DNA of 10,555 nucleotides from assembly GCA_021286925.1 (NCBI GenBank), contig JAJTBL010000038.1, forward strand, positions 1-10,555, read 5' to 3'. This DNA comes from Spirochaetia bacterium (GTDB lineage Bacteria; Spirochaetota; Spirochaetia; Treponematales; Rectinemataceae). Made by a program: the position numbers and the translations under genes. Below are positions 1-5,773 of this stretch, in pieces (position 1 is the stretch's first letter; each line of letters starts with the position of its first letter). The notes beneath the pieces are model-generated. The model had not been told where the DNA came from, made no database searches, and worked only from the letters and a program-made list of their open reading frames with translations.

Positions 1-527
1 ACGACACTGGTCGGAAAAATTCCATACGCGAACCAGTTTGCGGTTTCAATGCCAGTCAGAGCCGTAAAAAGCCCGGGCGCACCGCCGATCAGCTTGTTCC
101 TGAAAAAGTTGAGCCATGCCATCGCAAGCGTCCATGACGGCATGATGTACGGGAAAATGAATACAACAGAAATGAAGGGCTTGAAAGCCATATCCGTTCT
201 GGTCACCAGCCAGGCAAAACTCCCCCCAAGAAGAATGGCAATGATAGAGGAGAACAGCGAAACTTTCAAAGTGTTCCAGAGAGGTTCATAGAAAAGTTTA
301 AAACTCTTTGTCCCATCGAGAAATACTTTTTTCCAGTGAAACAAGGTTACATCATTTATTTTAGCGCCCCGCACCGACATAATTTCCGAAGGATGCACGA
401 TGAATGTATCGCGGATGAGTGAAAATAGGGGGACTAAAGTCAGGAACGCAAGCGAAACAAAAAGCAGAACAAGAATGATGTTGTGGGGTTTTCTGAAAAA
501 GTACTTCAGCCGGTTGGCAGTTTTCAC
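1..527 (-). CDS. ABC transporter permease, iron(III)/COG1178 type (3' end beyond window)
   Basis: Inner-membrane permease of a binding-protein-dependent importer; the window holds the first 175 residues and the gene runs off the left edge. The minus-strand frame is open from a GTG at 527. The start is supported by GGAGG six bases upstream (534-538); the upstream ATGs are in another frame. Residues about 17-38 form a first membrane helix. Residues 83-109 contain PLWNTLKVSLFSS followed by a hydrophobic helix and AWLVTRTD, and residues 119-141 form another helix with PYIMPSWTLAMAW. This matches the start of the FbpB/AfuB/ThiP-like permease family. It lies 76 bp downstream of the binding-protein gene on the same strand, so the two are probably one operon. 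The ATPase gene is not in view. The substrate cannot be read from the sequence; iron(III) is only the family default. Confidence 0.85.
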   Translation of the reverse strand, partial: MKTANRLKYFFRKPHNIILVLLFVSLAFLTLVPLFSLIRDTFIVHPSEIMSVRGAKINDVTLFHWKKVFLDGTKSFKLFYEPLWNTLKVSLFSSIIAILLGGSFAWLVTRTDMAFKPFISVVFIFPYIMPSWTLAMAWLNFFRNKLIGGAPGLFTALTGIETANWFAYGIFPTSV

Positions 528-562
528 GCGGATCCTCCGAAAACCGAAACGAGAATGGGAAT

Positions 563-590
563 CCGGCGCAAGAACATGCTCCTGCGCCGG
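563..590 (-). other. Intercistronic hairpin between binding protein and permease genes
   Basis: Perfect 8-bp inverted repeat CCGGCGCA / TGCGCCGG. In the minus-strand transcript it extends to 10 pairs by one G-U and one G-C pair, leaving an 8-nt loop. It sits between the stop of the binding-protein gene and the permease start. No T-run follows it, so it is not a normal intrinsic terminator. Structures in this position often protect the 3' end of the binding-protein message and lower permease expression; that role is inferred. Confidence 0.55.
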
Positions 591-603
591 TACATGCTCC
601 TAT

Positions 604-1695
604 TTAGTTGGAAAGCGTATTTACAAATTCTTCTACATCAGCGCGATTTTCGAACAGGAAAGCCGGATCTTCAAATACCAGGCGCGGCGTCCAGTAGGAT
701 GCAGGTTTGTCATCCGGGTCGATCTTGATAGTCGGGTTGGAAGAATAAGAACCAACGTCTTTTGACCAGGGAGCAAAGCCTTCGTCAGTCAGCAGGTATT
801 CAATGAACAACTTGGCAGCGTTCTTGTTTTTCGCGTTCTTGGTCATCTGCAGGAAAGCGGGATACATGAAGCCGCTGAAAGGCTGGACATCGGGCATCGG
901 AAGCAGTGCAAGATTCTTGGCCGCATCATAGCGGGTCTTGGAATAGACAAAAAGCCCCAGGGTTTGCGCTTTCTGGCCCTTGATACCAATATTCTCGGAA
1001 ATGGTTGTATCGGAATTGCCAAGAATCAAACCATTCTGGAAGAAACGCTTGATCCATTCATACCCGGCATTCTTGGTTGTCAGAACAAGCTTTTTGCCAT
1101 ACAAATCTTCATAGGCTTTTGCCAGCTTGGCACTCCACTCAGGGGATGTCAGCATTGTGAGGAAGTTGGCGTTGACGCCTTCCAGTTTCGGGTCCTTGAA
1201 CTGGACAAGCCCCTTCCATTTCGGCTCAGTCAGTTCCCAGACATTCTTGATTACCGGTGTCTGCGTCTTTTCACTGTTGAAAATGAAAACCTTGTTGATA
1301 AACTGGAAAACCAGCGGATTCTGATACTGCGCAGGGATCACGTTTTTCATGGAATCCGGCACATAATTTACCAAATAGCCTGTCGCTATCAGCTGGCCGT
1401 AAACCCGGCCCGAATCCTGGCAGATGACAAAATCGGCACCATTGATATTGCCGCCGACTTCTCTCGTGACCTTTTCGATAAGCTCGCCGTCTTTCAGATT
1501 ATATGCCTCAACCTTGATCCCGTATTTTGCCTCGAATGCTTTTGCGGCATTTGCAATGCGGGAAGTGATGGAATACACCACTACCTTGCCTTCTTTTTTG
1601 GCCGCGTCGATTAGTTCCTGACTTGGAGCGGCAAAAACCTGGGCCATTGAAACAAAAAGCAACAGTGCCAGAGCCAGCATCCGTCCTTTTTTCAT
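604..1695 (-). CDS. ABC transporter periplasmic substrate-binding protein (COG1840 iron-type)
   Basis: Secreted binding protein of an ABC importer, 363 aa, a normal length for the family. Residues 1-22 are a signal peptide (MKKGR, hydrophobic core, VFA-A cleavage site). The mature start, with LIDAAKKEGKVVVYS and then FEAKYGIKVE, is the classic opening of FbpA/AfuA-like proteins, followed by ADFVICQDSG and GYLVNYVP. The start has GGAGG five bases upstream (1701-1705). The protein contains no histidine at all and no Tyr-Tyr pair, so the usual FbpA iron ligands are not evident; the ligand could be another metal complex, an organic acid, a phosphonate or another small molecule. It precedes the permease gene in the same operon and is transcribed away from the thioredoxin-like gene at 1885. 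The fold and transport role are secure; the substrate is unknown. Confidence 0.88.
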   Translation of the reverse strand: MKKGRMLALALLLFVSMAQVFAAPSQELIDAAKKEGKVVVYSITSRIANAAKAFEAKYGIKVEAYNLKDGELIEKVTREVGGNINGADFVICQDSGRVYGQLIATGYLVNYVPDSMKNVIPAQYQNPLVFQFINKVFIFNSEKTQTPVIKNVWELTEPKWKGLVQFKDPKLEGVNANFLTMLTSPEWSAKLAKAYEDLYGKKLVLTTKNAGYEWIKRFFQNGLILGNSDTTISENIGIKGQKAQTLGLFVYSKTRYDAAKNLALLPMPDVQPFSGFMYPAFLQMTKNAKNKNAAKLFIEYLLTDEGFAPWSKDVGSYSSNPTIKIDPDDKPASYWTPRLVFEDPAFLFENRADVEEFVNTLSN

Positions 1696-1720
1696 GATTG
1701 CCTCCTAAAATGTAAAGAAA

Positions 1721-1738
1721 GTGTTAAGAATGTGTTAA
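1721..1738 (-). promoter_or_regulatory. Direct-repeat operator candidate at the binding-protein promoter
   Basis: GTGTTAA occurs at 1721-1727 and again at 1732-1738, 11 bp apart, or about one helical turn. The second copy touches the -10 element and the pair covers the predicted transcription start of the minus-strand operon, a position typical of a repressor site. No regulator of this operon is encoded in the window. In AT-rich DNA such short repeats can arise by chance. Confidence 0.3.
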
Positions 1739-1766
1739 TGTTAGGCTAAGAATCCGCATCTGTCAA
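1738..1766 (-). promoter_or_regulatory. Sigma70 promoter for the binding protein-permease operon
   Basis: On the minus strand, a perfect -35 TTGACA (1766-1761) and -10 TAACAT (1743-1738) are separated by exactly 17 bp. The predicted start is near 1731, giving a leader of about 36 nt to the ATG at 1695. Confidence 0.7.
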
Positions 1767-1806
1767 GGAAAATTGTTAATCATTTTTTGTTTCAATATTA
1801 TGCAAC

Positions 1807-1835
1807 TTGACAATATTTTATTAAAAATTTACTAT
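1807..1835 (+). promoter_or_regulatory. Sigma70 promoter for the thioredoxin-like gene
   Basis: A perfect -35 TTGACA (1807-1812) and -10 TACTAT (1830-1835) are separated by exactly 17 bp in AT-rich DNA. The predicted start is near 1842, giving a leader of about 43 nt. It diverges from the promoter at 1738-1766. A copy of CAATATT (1793-1799) repeats 18 bp later (1811-1817), overlapping the -35. Confidence 0.7.
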
Positions 1836-1884
1836 ACAGTGATGGCAGTAAGCCGATAATTCGATCTTGAAAAAGGAAGTACCG

Positions 1885-2238
1885 ATGAATATTCAAATTA
1901 TCCTGAACGGGGGAATGAAAACCTGCTGTAAAACCTATTCGACTGATTACATCAGGAAAGCGGTTCAGTCATGGCTGACTGAGGCGGACAGCCTCGAAGT
2001 CATCGATATAAAGGAAACAAACTACGAACTTGAAGAGCTGGCTTCCTACGCCAAAACCTTCTTTGAAGACAATCTGTTCCCGTTGGTCTATGTCGATGGA
2101 AGTCTTGTGGCGATTGGTCAGATTCCCGATCGCGGCGCCCTGTATGAGATCGGCGGGAACCTCGGTGAATACCATATAACGAAAGACGCGATTTACAAGG
2201 CAGCTGTGGAAAACGGTCTCGTCGCCGCCCAGGCATAA
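1885..2238 (+). CDS. Small thioredoxin-fold protein with vicinal Cys-Cys motif
   Basis: A 117-residue cytoplasmic protein with no signal peptide. Its layout suggests a thioredoxin-like fold: strand NIQIILNGG (2-10), adjacent cysteines Cys14-Cys15, a helix (20-32), strand LEVIDIKE (37-44), then LFPLVYVDG (64-72) with Pro66 in the cis-proline position, the strand LVAIGQI and a C-terminal helix. The layout recalls YuzD-like (DUF1462) thioredoxin-like proteins, which is a resemblance from memory and not a confirmed match. The pair is Cys-Cys rather than CXXC, suggesting metal or metalloid binding or an atypical redox role. The start at 1885 is chosen because AGGA lies seven bases upstream; an in-frame TTG at 1867 precedes that site and is unlikely. 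It is divergent from the iron-type ABC operon and upstream of iadA. The stop codon lies inside the first copy of a 28-bp repeat. Function is not known. Confidence 0.72.
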   Translation: MNIQIILNGGMKTCCKTYSTDYIRKAVQSWLTEADSLEVIDIKETNYELEELASYAKTFFEDNLFPLVYVDGSLVAIGQIPDRGALYEIGGNLGEYHITKDAIYKAAVENGLVAAQA

Positions 2239-2291
2239 AAACCCGGAATACCTGCCCTGTCCTCCGCCCAGGCATAAAAACCCGGAATACC
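2225..2291 (+). repeat. Two perfect 28-bp direct repeats, 39 bp apart
   Basis: Copies at 2225-2252 and 2264-2291 are identical over 28 bases (beginning CCGCCCAGGCATAAAAACCC) with an 11-bp spacer. The first copy contains the end and TAA stop of the thioredoxin-like gene, so one copy is coding and the other is not. The offset of 39 is a multiple of three, so copy 2 would read the same residues and stop. A short third CCGCCC occurs at 2304, 40 bp on. The pair lies at about -145 to -79 from the predicted sigma54 start of iadA, the usual place for activator binding. The alternative is a plain tandem duplication. Confidence 0.8.
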
Positions 2292-2342
2292 ATCCACTCT
2301 CTTCCGCCCTCGAAACTGAAAATCGAGCAGGTAAATTGGGTT

Positions 2343-2359
2343 TTGGCATAAAATCTGCA
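2343..2359 (+). promoter_or_regulatory. Sigma54 (-24/-12) promoter upstream of iadA
   Basis: -24 element TTGGCA (2343-2348) and -12 element CTGCA (2355-2359), with GG (2345-2346) and GC (2357-2358) separated by exactly ten bases as sigma54 requires. The consensus is YTGGCACG-N4-TTGCW. The predicted start is near 2370, giving a leader of about 26 nt. The next gene but one encodes a sigma54-dependent activator, and an almost identical element lies at 7037-7053. The promoter excludes an in-frame TTG at 2336 as the iadA start. Confidence 0.75.
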
Positions 2360-2395
2360 ATAAAAACAGTAACTGCAAGCCAAGGAAGTGCGAAC

Positions 2396-3532
2396 ATGCT
2401 TTTACTGAAAAACGCGGATGTCTATGCCCCCGAACCCCAGGGAATCTGCGATCTTCTTATTGGCGGAGGAGAAATCCTCGCTATTCAGCCGCATATTGAA
2501 GAAGCGGGATTGCCGGTTCAGCCGGAAGTGATTGACGCTGACGGCTGTCCGGTAACGCCAGGATTTATCGACAACCATGTCCACATCGCGGGCGGCGGGG
2601 GCGAAGGCGGTTTTCAGACCCGCACCGCTGAACTCGATATTCAGTCAGCCCTCCGCGCTGGGGTCACGACACTGGTTGGAGTTCTCGGGACGGACGGCGT
2701 TGCCCGCTCCATGGAGGATCTCCTGGCCAAAGTGTATGCCCTGCGAAATGCCGGGCTTTCTGCCTGGTGCTATACCGGTTCCTACCATGTCCCGATTCGA
2801 ACGCTGACAGAAAGTCTCATGCGCGACATCATGCTGATAGAACCGATTATCGGCGCCGGGGAGATCGCGGTTTCGGACCATCGCTCGTCACGTCCCAGCT
2901 CTGCCGAGCTTGCGCGCCTGGCAGCGGATGCACGCGTCGCGGGTATGCTCTCGGGGAAAGCCGGTGTTGTCAATTTGCATCTGGGCGATGAACCAGCAGG
3001 GATGGAACCTTTATTCGAGCTTGCGGAAAGCCTGAATTACGCAAAAACAGTTTTGCTTCCAACGCACTGCGGCAGGAACAAGGCGTTGTACGAGCAGGCG
3101 AAAACTTGGGCTAAGAGCGGCGGTACCGTGGATTTTACAACCAGCAGTGTGCCGCAATTTGTAAAAAATGGCGAAATTTCGGCGTCCCGCGCGCTTGATG
3201 AGTTTATCCGCGAGGGCATCGATATTGCGTTCATGACCTGGAGCTCCGACGGACAGGGGAGCCTGCCGCTTTTTGATGAAAAAGGCCAATTCTCCGGTTT
3301 GACAACCGGAACCTGCCAGAGCCTCATAACCGAATTGAAATCAGCGCTCGCCCTGGGAATCCCGCTGGAAACCGCCCTTGCGCCGCTGACAACCAATCCC
3401 GCCCGAATGCTCAAATTGCGCCGGAAAGGCACCCTGGCACCAGGCTCCGATGCCGATATTGTTATCTTCGACAGAGCCATGGAACCCGAAACCGTCATCG
3501 CAGGCGGGCGGGTACTTTTCAGTCCTGCATGA
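2396..3532 (+). CDS. iadA: Isoaspartyl (beta-aspartyl) dipeptidase, amidohydrolase family M38
   Basis: Binuclear-metal amidohydrolase that cleaves beta-aspartyl dipeptides, including the beta-Asp-Arg released from cyanophycin; 378 aa, close to the usual length. Expected landmarks align in order: NHVH metal ligands His61 and His63; GGGGEGGF with Glu70; TGSY with Tyr130; GEIAVSDHRSS (155-165); NLHLGD with His195; PTH with His224; SSDG with Asp285 as catalytic base; and the C-terminal GSDADIVIFD strand. These match E. coli IadA His68, His70, Glu77, His201, His230 and Asp285. Glu156 stands where E. coli has the carboxylated Lys162, so a glutamate probably bridges the metals. The start at 2396 has AAGGAAG seven bases upstream and lies downstream of the sigma54 promoter. 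No signal peptide, so cytoplasmic. It opens the catabolic cluster and is followed 57 bp later by the regulator. Confidence 0.93.
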   Translation: MLLLKNADVYAPEPQGICDLLIGGGEILAIQPHIEEAGLPVQPEVIDADGCPVTPGFIDNHVHIAGGGGEGGFQTRTAELDIQSALRAGVTTLVGVLGTDGVARSMEDLLAKVYALRNAGLSAWCYTGSYHVPIRTLTESLMRDIMLIEPIIGAGEIAVSDHRSSRPSSAELARLAADARVAGMLSGKAGVVNLHLGDEPAGMEPLFELAESLNYAKTVLLPTHCGRNKALYEQAKTWAKSGGTVDFTTSSVPQFVKNGEISASRALDEFIREGIDIAFMTWSSDGQGSLPLFDEKGQFSGLTTGTCQSLITELKSALALGIPLETALAPLTTNPARMLKLRRKGTLAPGSDADIVIFDRAMEPETVIAGGRVLFSPA

Positions 3533-3589
3533 CACCTGGATACTGGCATTTAGCGCCTGTCATGATAGACTGAAGGGGAGGCGCACGGT

Positions 3590-5722
3590 ATGAAAAAACT
3601 CCTTCTGGTGACAGGCAGCAAAGCTACAGCGGCGGTTTTGACCGCTCAGCTGGATGAGCATCTTGCGGGAAAGGTCGAAGTTCAGGCAATCTGGATAGAC
3701 GGTACCGCCCCTGAAGTGTTGAAAAAGGTACTCGAAACAGATGCGGTCCTTCTTTTGTCCAGCGCTATCGCCAAGGCTGAATTGGTCGAAGCCGGGCTCC
3801 TCGCTCCGGACCGAGCCTGTATTGTCGGCAAGCGGACCATCGACCCTGACCGGCTGGATGCCCTGGTAGGCTTGGCGCCCGGCACAAAAGCCCTTTTTGT
3901 CAACGACCGCCGCGAAACCGCCGAAGACTGCGTGGAATCCATGCGCTCGCTGGGGCTTGAGGGAATCGACTGGCTTGCCTGGTATCCCGCCCTGCCGCCA
4001 CCGCCGCCAGAGTATCGGATTGCGCTGGTGGCCGGAGAGAGCTCGCTCGTCCCATCCGGGATAGACCGCTGTATCGATATCGGCGCCCGTATATTCGATT
4101 TCGGGACGCTGTCGGAAATATTCCATGAACTGGGACTTCCTGGCTCGGAAATCGGTCTTTTTTCCCGCCGTTACCTGTCAAAAATCCTGAATCTCGCCCA
4201 GCGGCTGGCTCGGTCGGATGAAGAATCGCGCAAACATGCCCGCCACCTTGTTTCCGTCATAGACAGCATGAAGAACGGGATTCTCGTATTTGACGATAAA
4301 GACAGGATTTCCGTATGCAACGAAGAAGCGCGCGCCTTGCTGTCCGTCAGGCCGGGCAAGGTTCTGGGCTCAAGCCTTGCCAGCGTTGTCCGCAACCCTG
4401 AGATACTCGAGTTTCTGCAATGCCGCTGCGGCGAGGATGAGGCGGAAATGCAAAGCCAGGACAACAGGATCCTGGTCCGCCGATTTGACCTTGGGGATGG
4501 CAGGCACACGGTCGCCACCATGCGCGATATCACCGAAGTTGAGGCGGAGACGGCTCGTTTGAACCGGGAATATCGCCGCCGGGGCCATGTCGCGAAATGG
4601 ACCTTTGCCGATATCCGGGGCGAAAGCGAAGGAATCCGGAGGGCCAAGCGGATCGCGGAACGCCTGGCCAAAACAGACCTGTCCATTCTGATTTACGGTG
4701 AATCCGGAACCGGGAAAGAGCTTTTTGCCAGCGCCATCCATGCGGCGAGCAGCCGGGCGAACGGCCCCTTCCTTGCCGTAGACCTCGGAGCCCTCTCCGA
4801 TGATCTGATAGAAAGCGAGCTGTTCGGATATGAAGAGGGGGCGTTTACCGGTGCCAAAAAAGGCGGCAAGGCGGGGCTTTTTGAGCTGGCTGACGGCGGG
4901 ACGATCTTTCTTGACGAAATTGCGAATATCTCCCCCAAAGTTCAGCAAAGATTGCTGAGAGTTTTGCAGGAAAAGGAAATAATGCGAGTTGGAAGCGCTG
5001 AAATCAAGCGTGTCGATGTCCGGGTCATCGCGGCGACCAATGAAGATTTGTACGCGCTGGCATCGCGGGGGCAGTTCCGGGAGGATCTCTATTTCCGCCT
5101 TAAAATGGGCTTTTTGCGAATTCCGCCCTTGCGAGAGCGCCGTTCGGATATCCCTTCTTTGATCGAATACTTTCTCAGGATGGACAGCCAGGAAGAAGTC
5201 GAAATCGATCCCGAACTGCTCGCGGTGTTGGCAGAGCGGCCATGGCACGGCAATGTCCGGGAGCTTCGGAATACGATAACCTACCTGCTGGCGGTGCGGG
5301 ACGGCTCGCGGATTGGCTTGGAGGAATTGCCCGACAGCGGTTATTTTGAGGCGAACAGCATTCCTGCTGACGGGGGGGGTTCCATCGATGGCCAGGGAGC
5401 CGCCGGTTCTGGCACCGCCGGTTCGGGCATAACACCCCAGGGAGGGCAGCTAGCAGGAGGAGGCGGGGCGGCTGATCCCTTTGACTCGCTCGACCGGTCG
5501 ATCATTGCTGTGATTCATGAGCTGGTTTCGCGGGGGAGCACTGCTGGCCGCGGAGCAATAGCGGAAGCGCTTGCAAAGCGAGGCTTTGTGTGCGGTGCGG
5601 GAACCGTCCGGGCCAGGCTTGAAAAACTTGCCGCCATGGGATTTGTCAGCTCGTCCCGCGGGAGAAGCGGAACTCGGGTTACAGATCAGGGTCAGATTCG
5701 ATTTGGACTTAAAAAGGCTTAA
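3590..5722 (+). CDS. Sigma54-dependent transcriptional activator (receptor + PAS + AAA+ + winged helix)
   Basis: Bacterial enhancer-binding protein, 710 aa, which uses ATP to open sigma54 RNA polymerase complexes. Residues 1-200 form a receptor-like region of alternating strands and helices with TKALFVNDRRETAEDCVES, loosely like PrpR N-terminal domains, with a PPPPP hinge at 136-140. Residues about 216-315 are a PAS-like sensor ending MRDITEVEAE. The AAA+ core (about 340-575) has Walker A GESGTGKE (370-377), the sigma54-contact loop GAFTGA (417-422), Walker B GGTIFLDE (436-443), arginine fingers in FREDLYFRL (Arg497, Arg503), and WHGNVRELRN. A Gly-rich linker (590-627) leads to a winged-helix DNA-binding domain (632-708) in place of the usual Fis-type helix. 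The RBS is GGGGAGG (3575-3581). There is no phosphoacceptor domain, so it probably senses a ligand; a dipeptide or amino acid is inferred from its place between iadA and cyanophycinase. Confidence 0.9.
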   Translation: MKKLLLVTGSKATAAVLTAQLDEHLAGKVEVQAIWIDGTAPEVLKKVLETDAVLLLSSAIAKAELVEAGLLAPDRACIVGKRTIDPDRLDALVGLAPGTKALFVNDRRETAEDCVESMRSLGLEGIDWLAWYPALPPPPPEYRIALVAGESSLVPSGIDRCIDIGARIFDFGTLSEIFHELGLPGSEIGLFSRRYLSKILNLAQRLARSDEESRKHARHLVSVIDSMKNGILVFDDKDRISVCNEEARALLSVRPGKVLGSSLASVVRNPEILEFLQCRCGEDEAEMQSQDNRILVRRFDLGDGRHTVATMRDITEVEAETARLNREYRRRGHVAKWTFADIRGESEGIRRAKRIAERLAKTDLSILIYGESGTGKELFASAIHAASSRANGPFLAVDLGALSDDLIESELFGYEEGAFTGAKKGGKAGLFELADGGTIFLDEIANISPKVQQRLLRVLQEKEIMRVGSAEIKRVDVRVIAATNEDLYALASRGQFREDLYFRLKMGFLRIPPLRERRSDIPSLIEYFLRMDSQEEVEIDPELLAVLAERPWHGNVRELRNTITYLLAVRDGSRIGLEELPDSGYFEANSIPADGGGSIDGQGAAGSGTAGSGITPQGGQLAGGGGAADPFDSLDRSIIAVIHELVSRGSTAGRGAIAEALAKRGFVCGAGTVRARLEKLAAMGFVSSSRGRSGTRVTDQGQIRFGLKKA
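5372..5379 (+). repeat. G8 homopolymer in the regulator's linker
   Basis: Eight consecutive G inside the coding sequence between the AAA+ and winged-helix domains (residues Gly595-597). Loss of one G gives a stop about 20 codons on (TAA at 5430-5432). Gain of one G gives a stop at a TGA at 5472-5474. Either change removes the DNA-binding domain. The tract is directly visible; slippage is inferred. Confidence 0.85.
5703..5719 (+). promoter_or_regulatory. Weak sigma54 promoter candidate upstream of cyanophycinase
   Basis: TTTGG followed by ten bases and GC (GG 5705-5706, GC 5717-5718) overlaps the last codons of the regulator gene. The -24 TTTGG matches the two better promoters, but the -12 region reads AGGCT rather than CTGCA. 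A start near 5730 would give a leader of about 44 nt. The match may be chance, and the gene may be read from upstream. Confidence 0.3.
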
Positions 5723-5773
5723 ATAGGCATTTATAGGCTACATATAAACCCAATACAACCAATGGAGAGATGA

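Noticed and set aside
524..595. 23-codon minus-strand ORF (MYRRRSMFLRR...) ending in a GTGA overlap with the permease start, as a possible leader peptide.
   Set aside because: Its two ATGs have AGGAG only one base upstream, too close for initiation, and the sequence covers the hairpin arms; composition looks incidental.
964..1614. Plus-strand 216-aa ORF opposite the binding-protein gene.
   Set aside because: It is the antisense shadow of a clear binding-protein gene and shows no family motifs or ribosome-binding site.
1867..1884. Upstream TTG start for the thioredoxin-like gene.
   Set aside because: The AGGA site lies after this codon; the ATG at 1885 is correctly spaced from it.
2225..2291. 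The 28-bp direct repeats as the start of a CRISPR array.
   Set aside because: Only two copies, an 11-bp spacer, and one copy is coding; no cas genes are present.
2309..2327. CTCGA/TCGAG inverted repeat as a terminator after the thioredoxin-like gene.
   Set aside because: The stem is five pairs with no T-run; at most it is a small operator-like site.
2336..2395. In-frame TTG extension of iadA by 20 residues.
   Set aside because: It contains the sigma54 promoter and lacks a ribosome-binding site; the ATG at 2396 has AAGGAAG and fits the family N-terminus.
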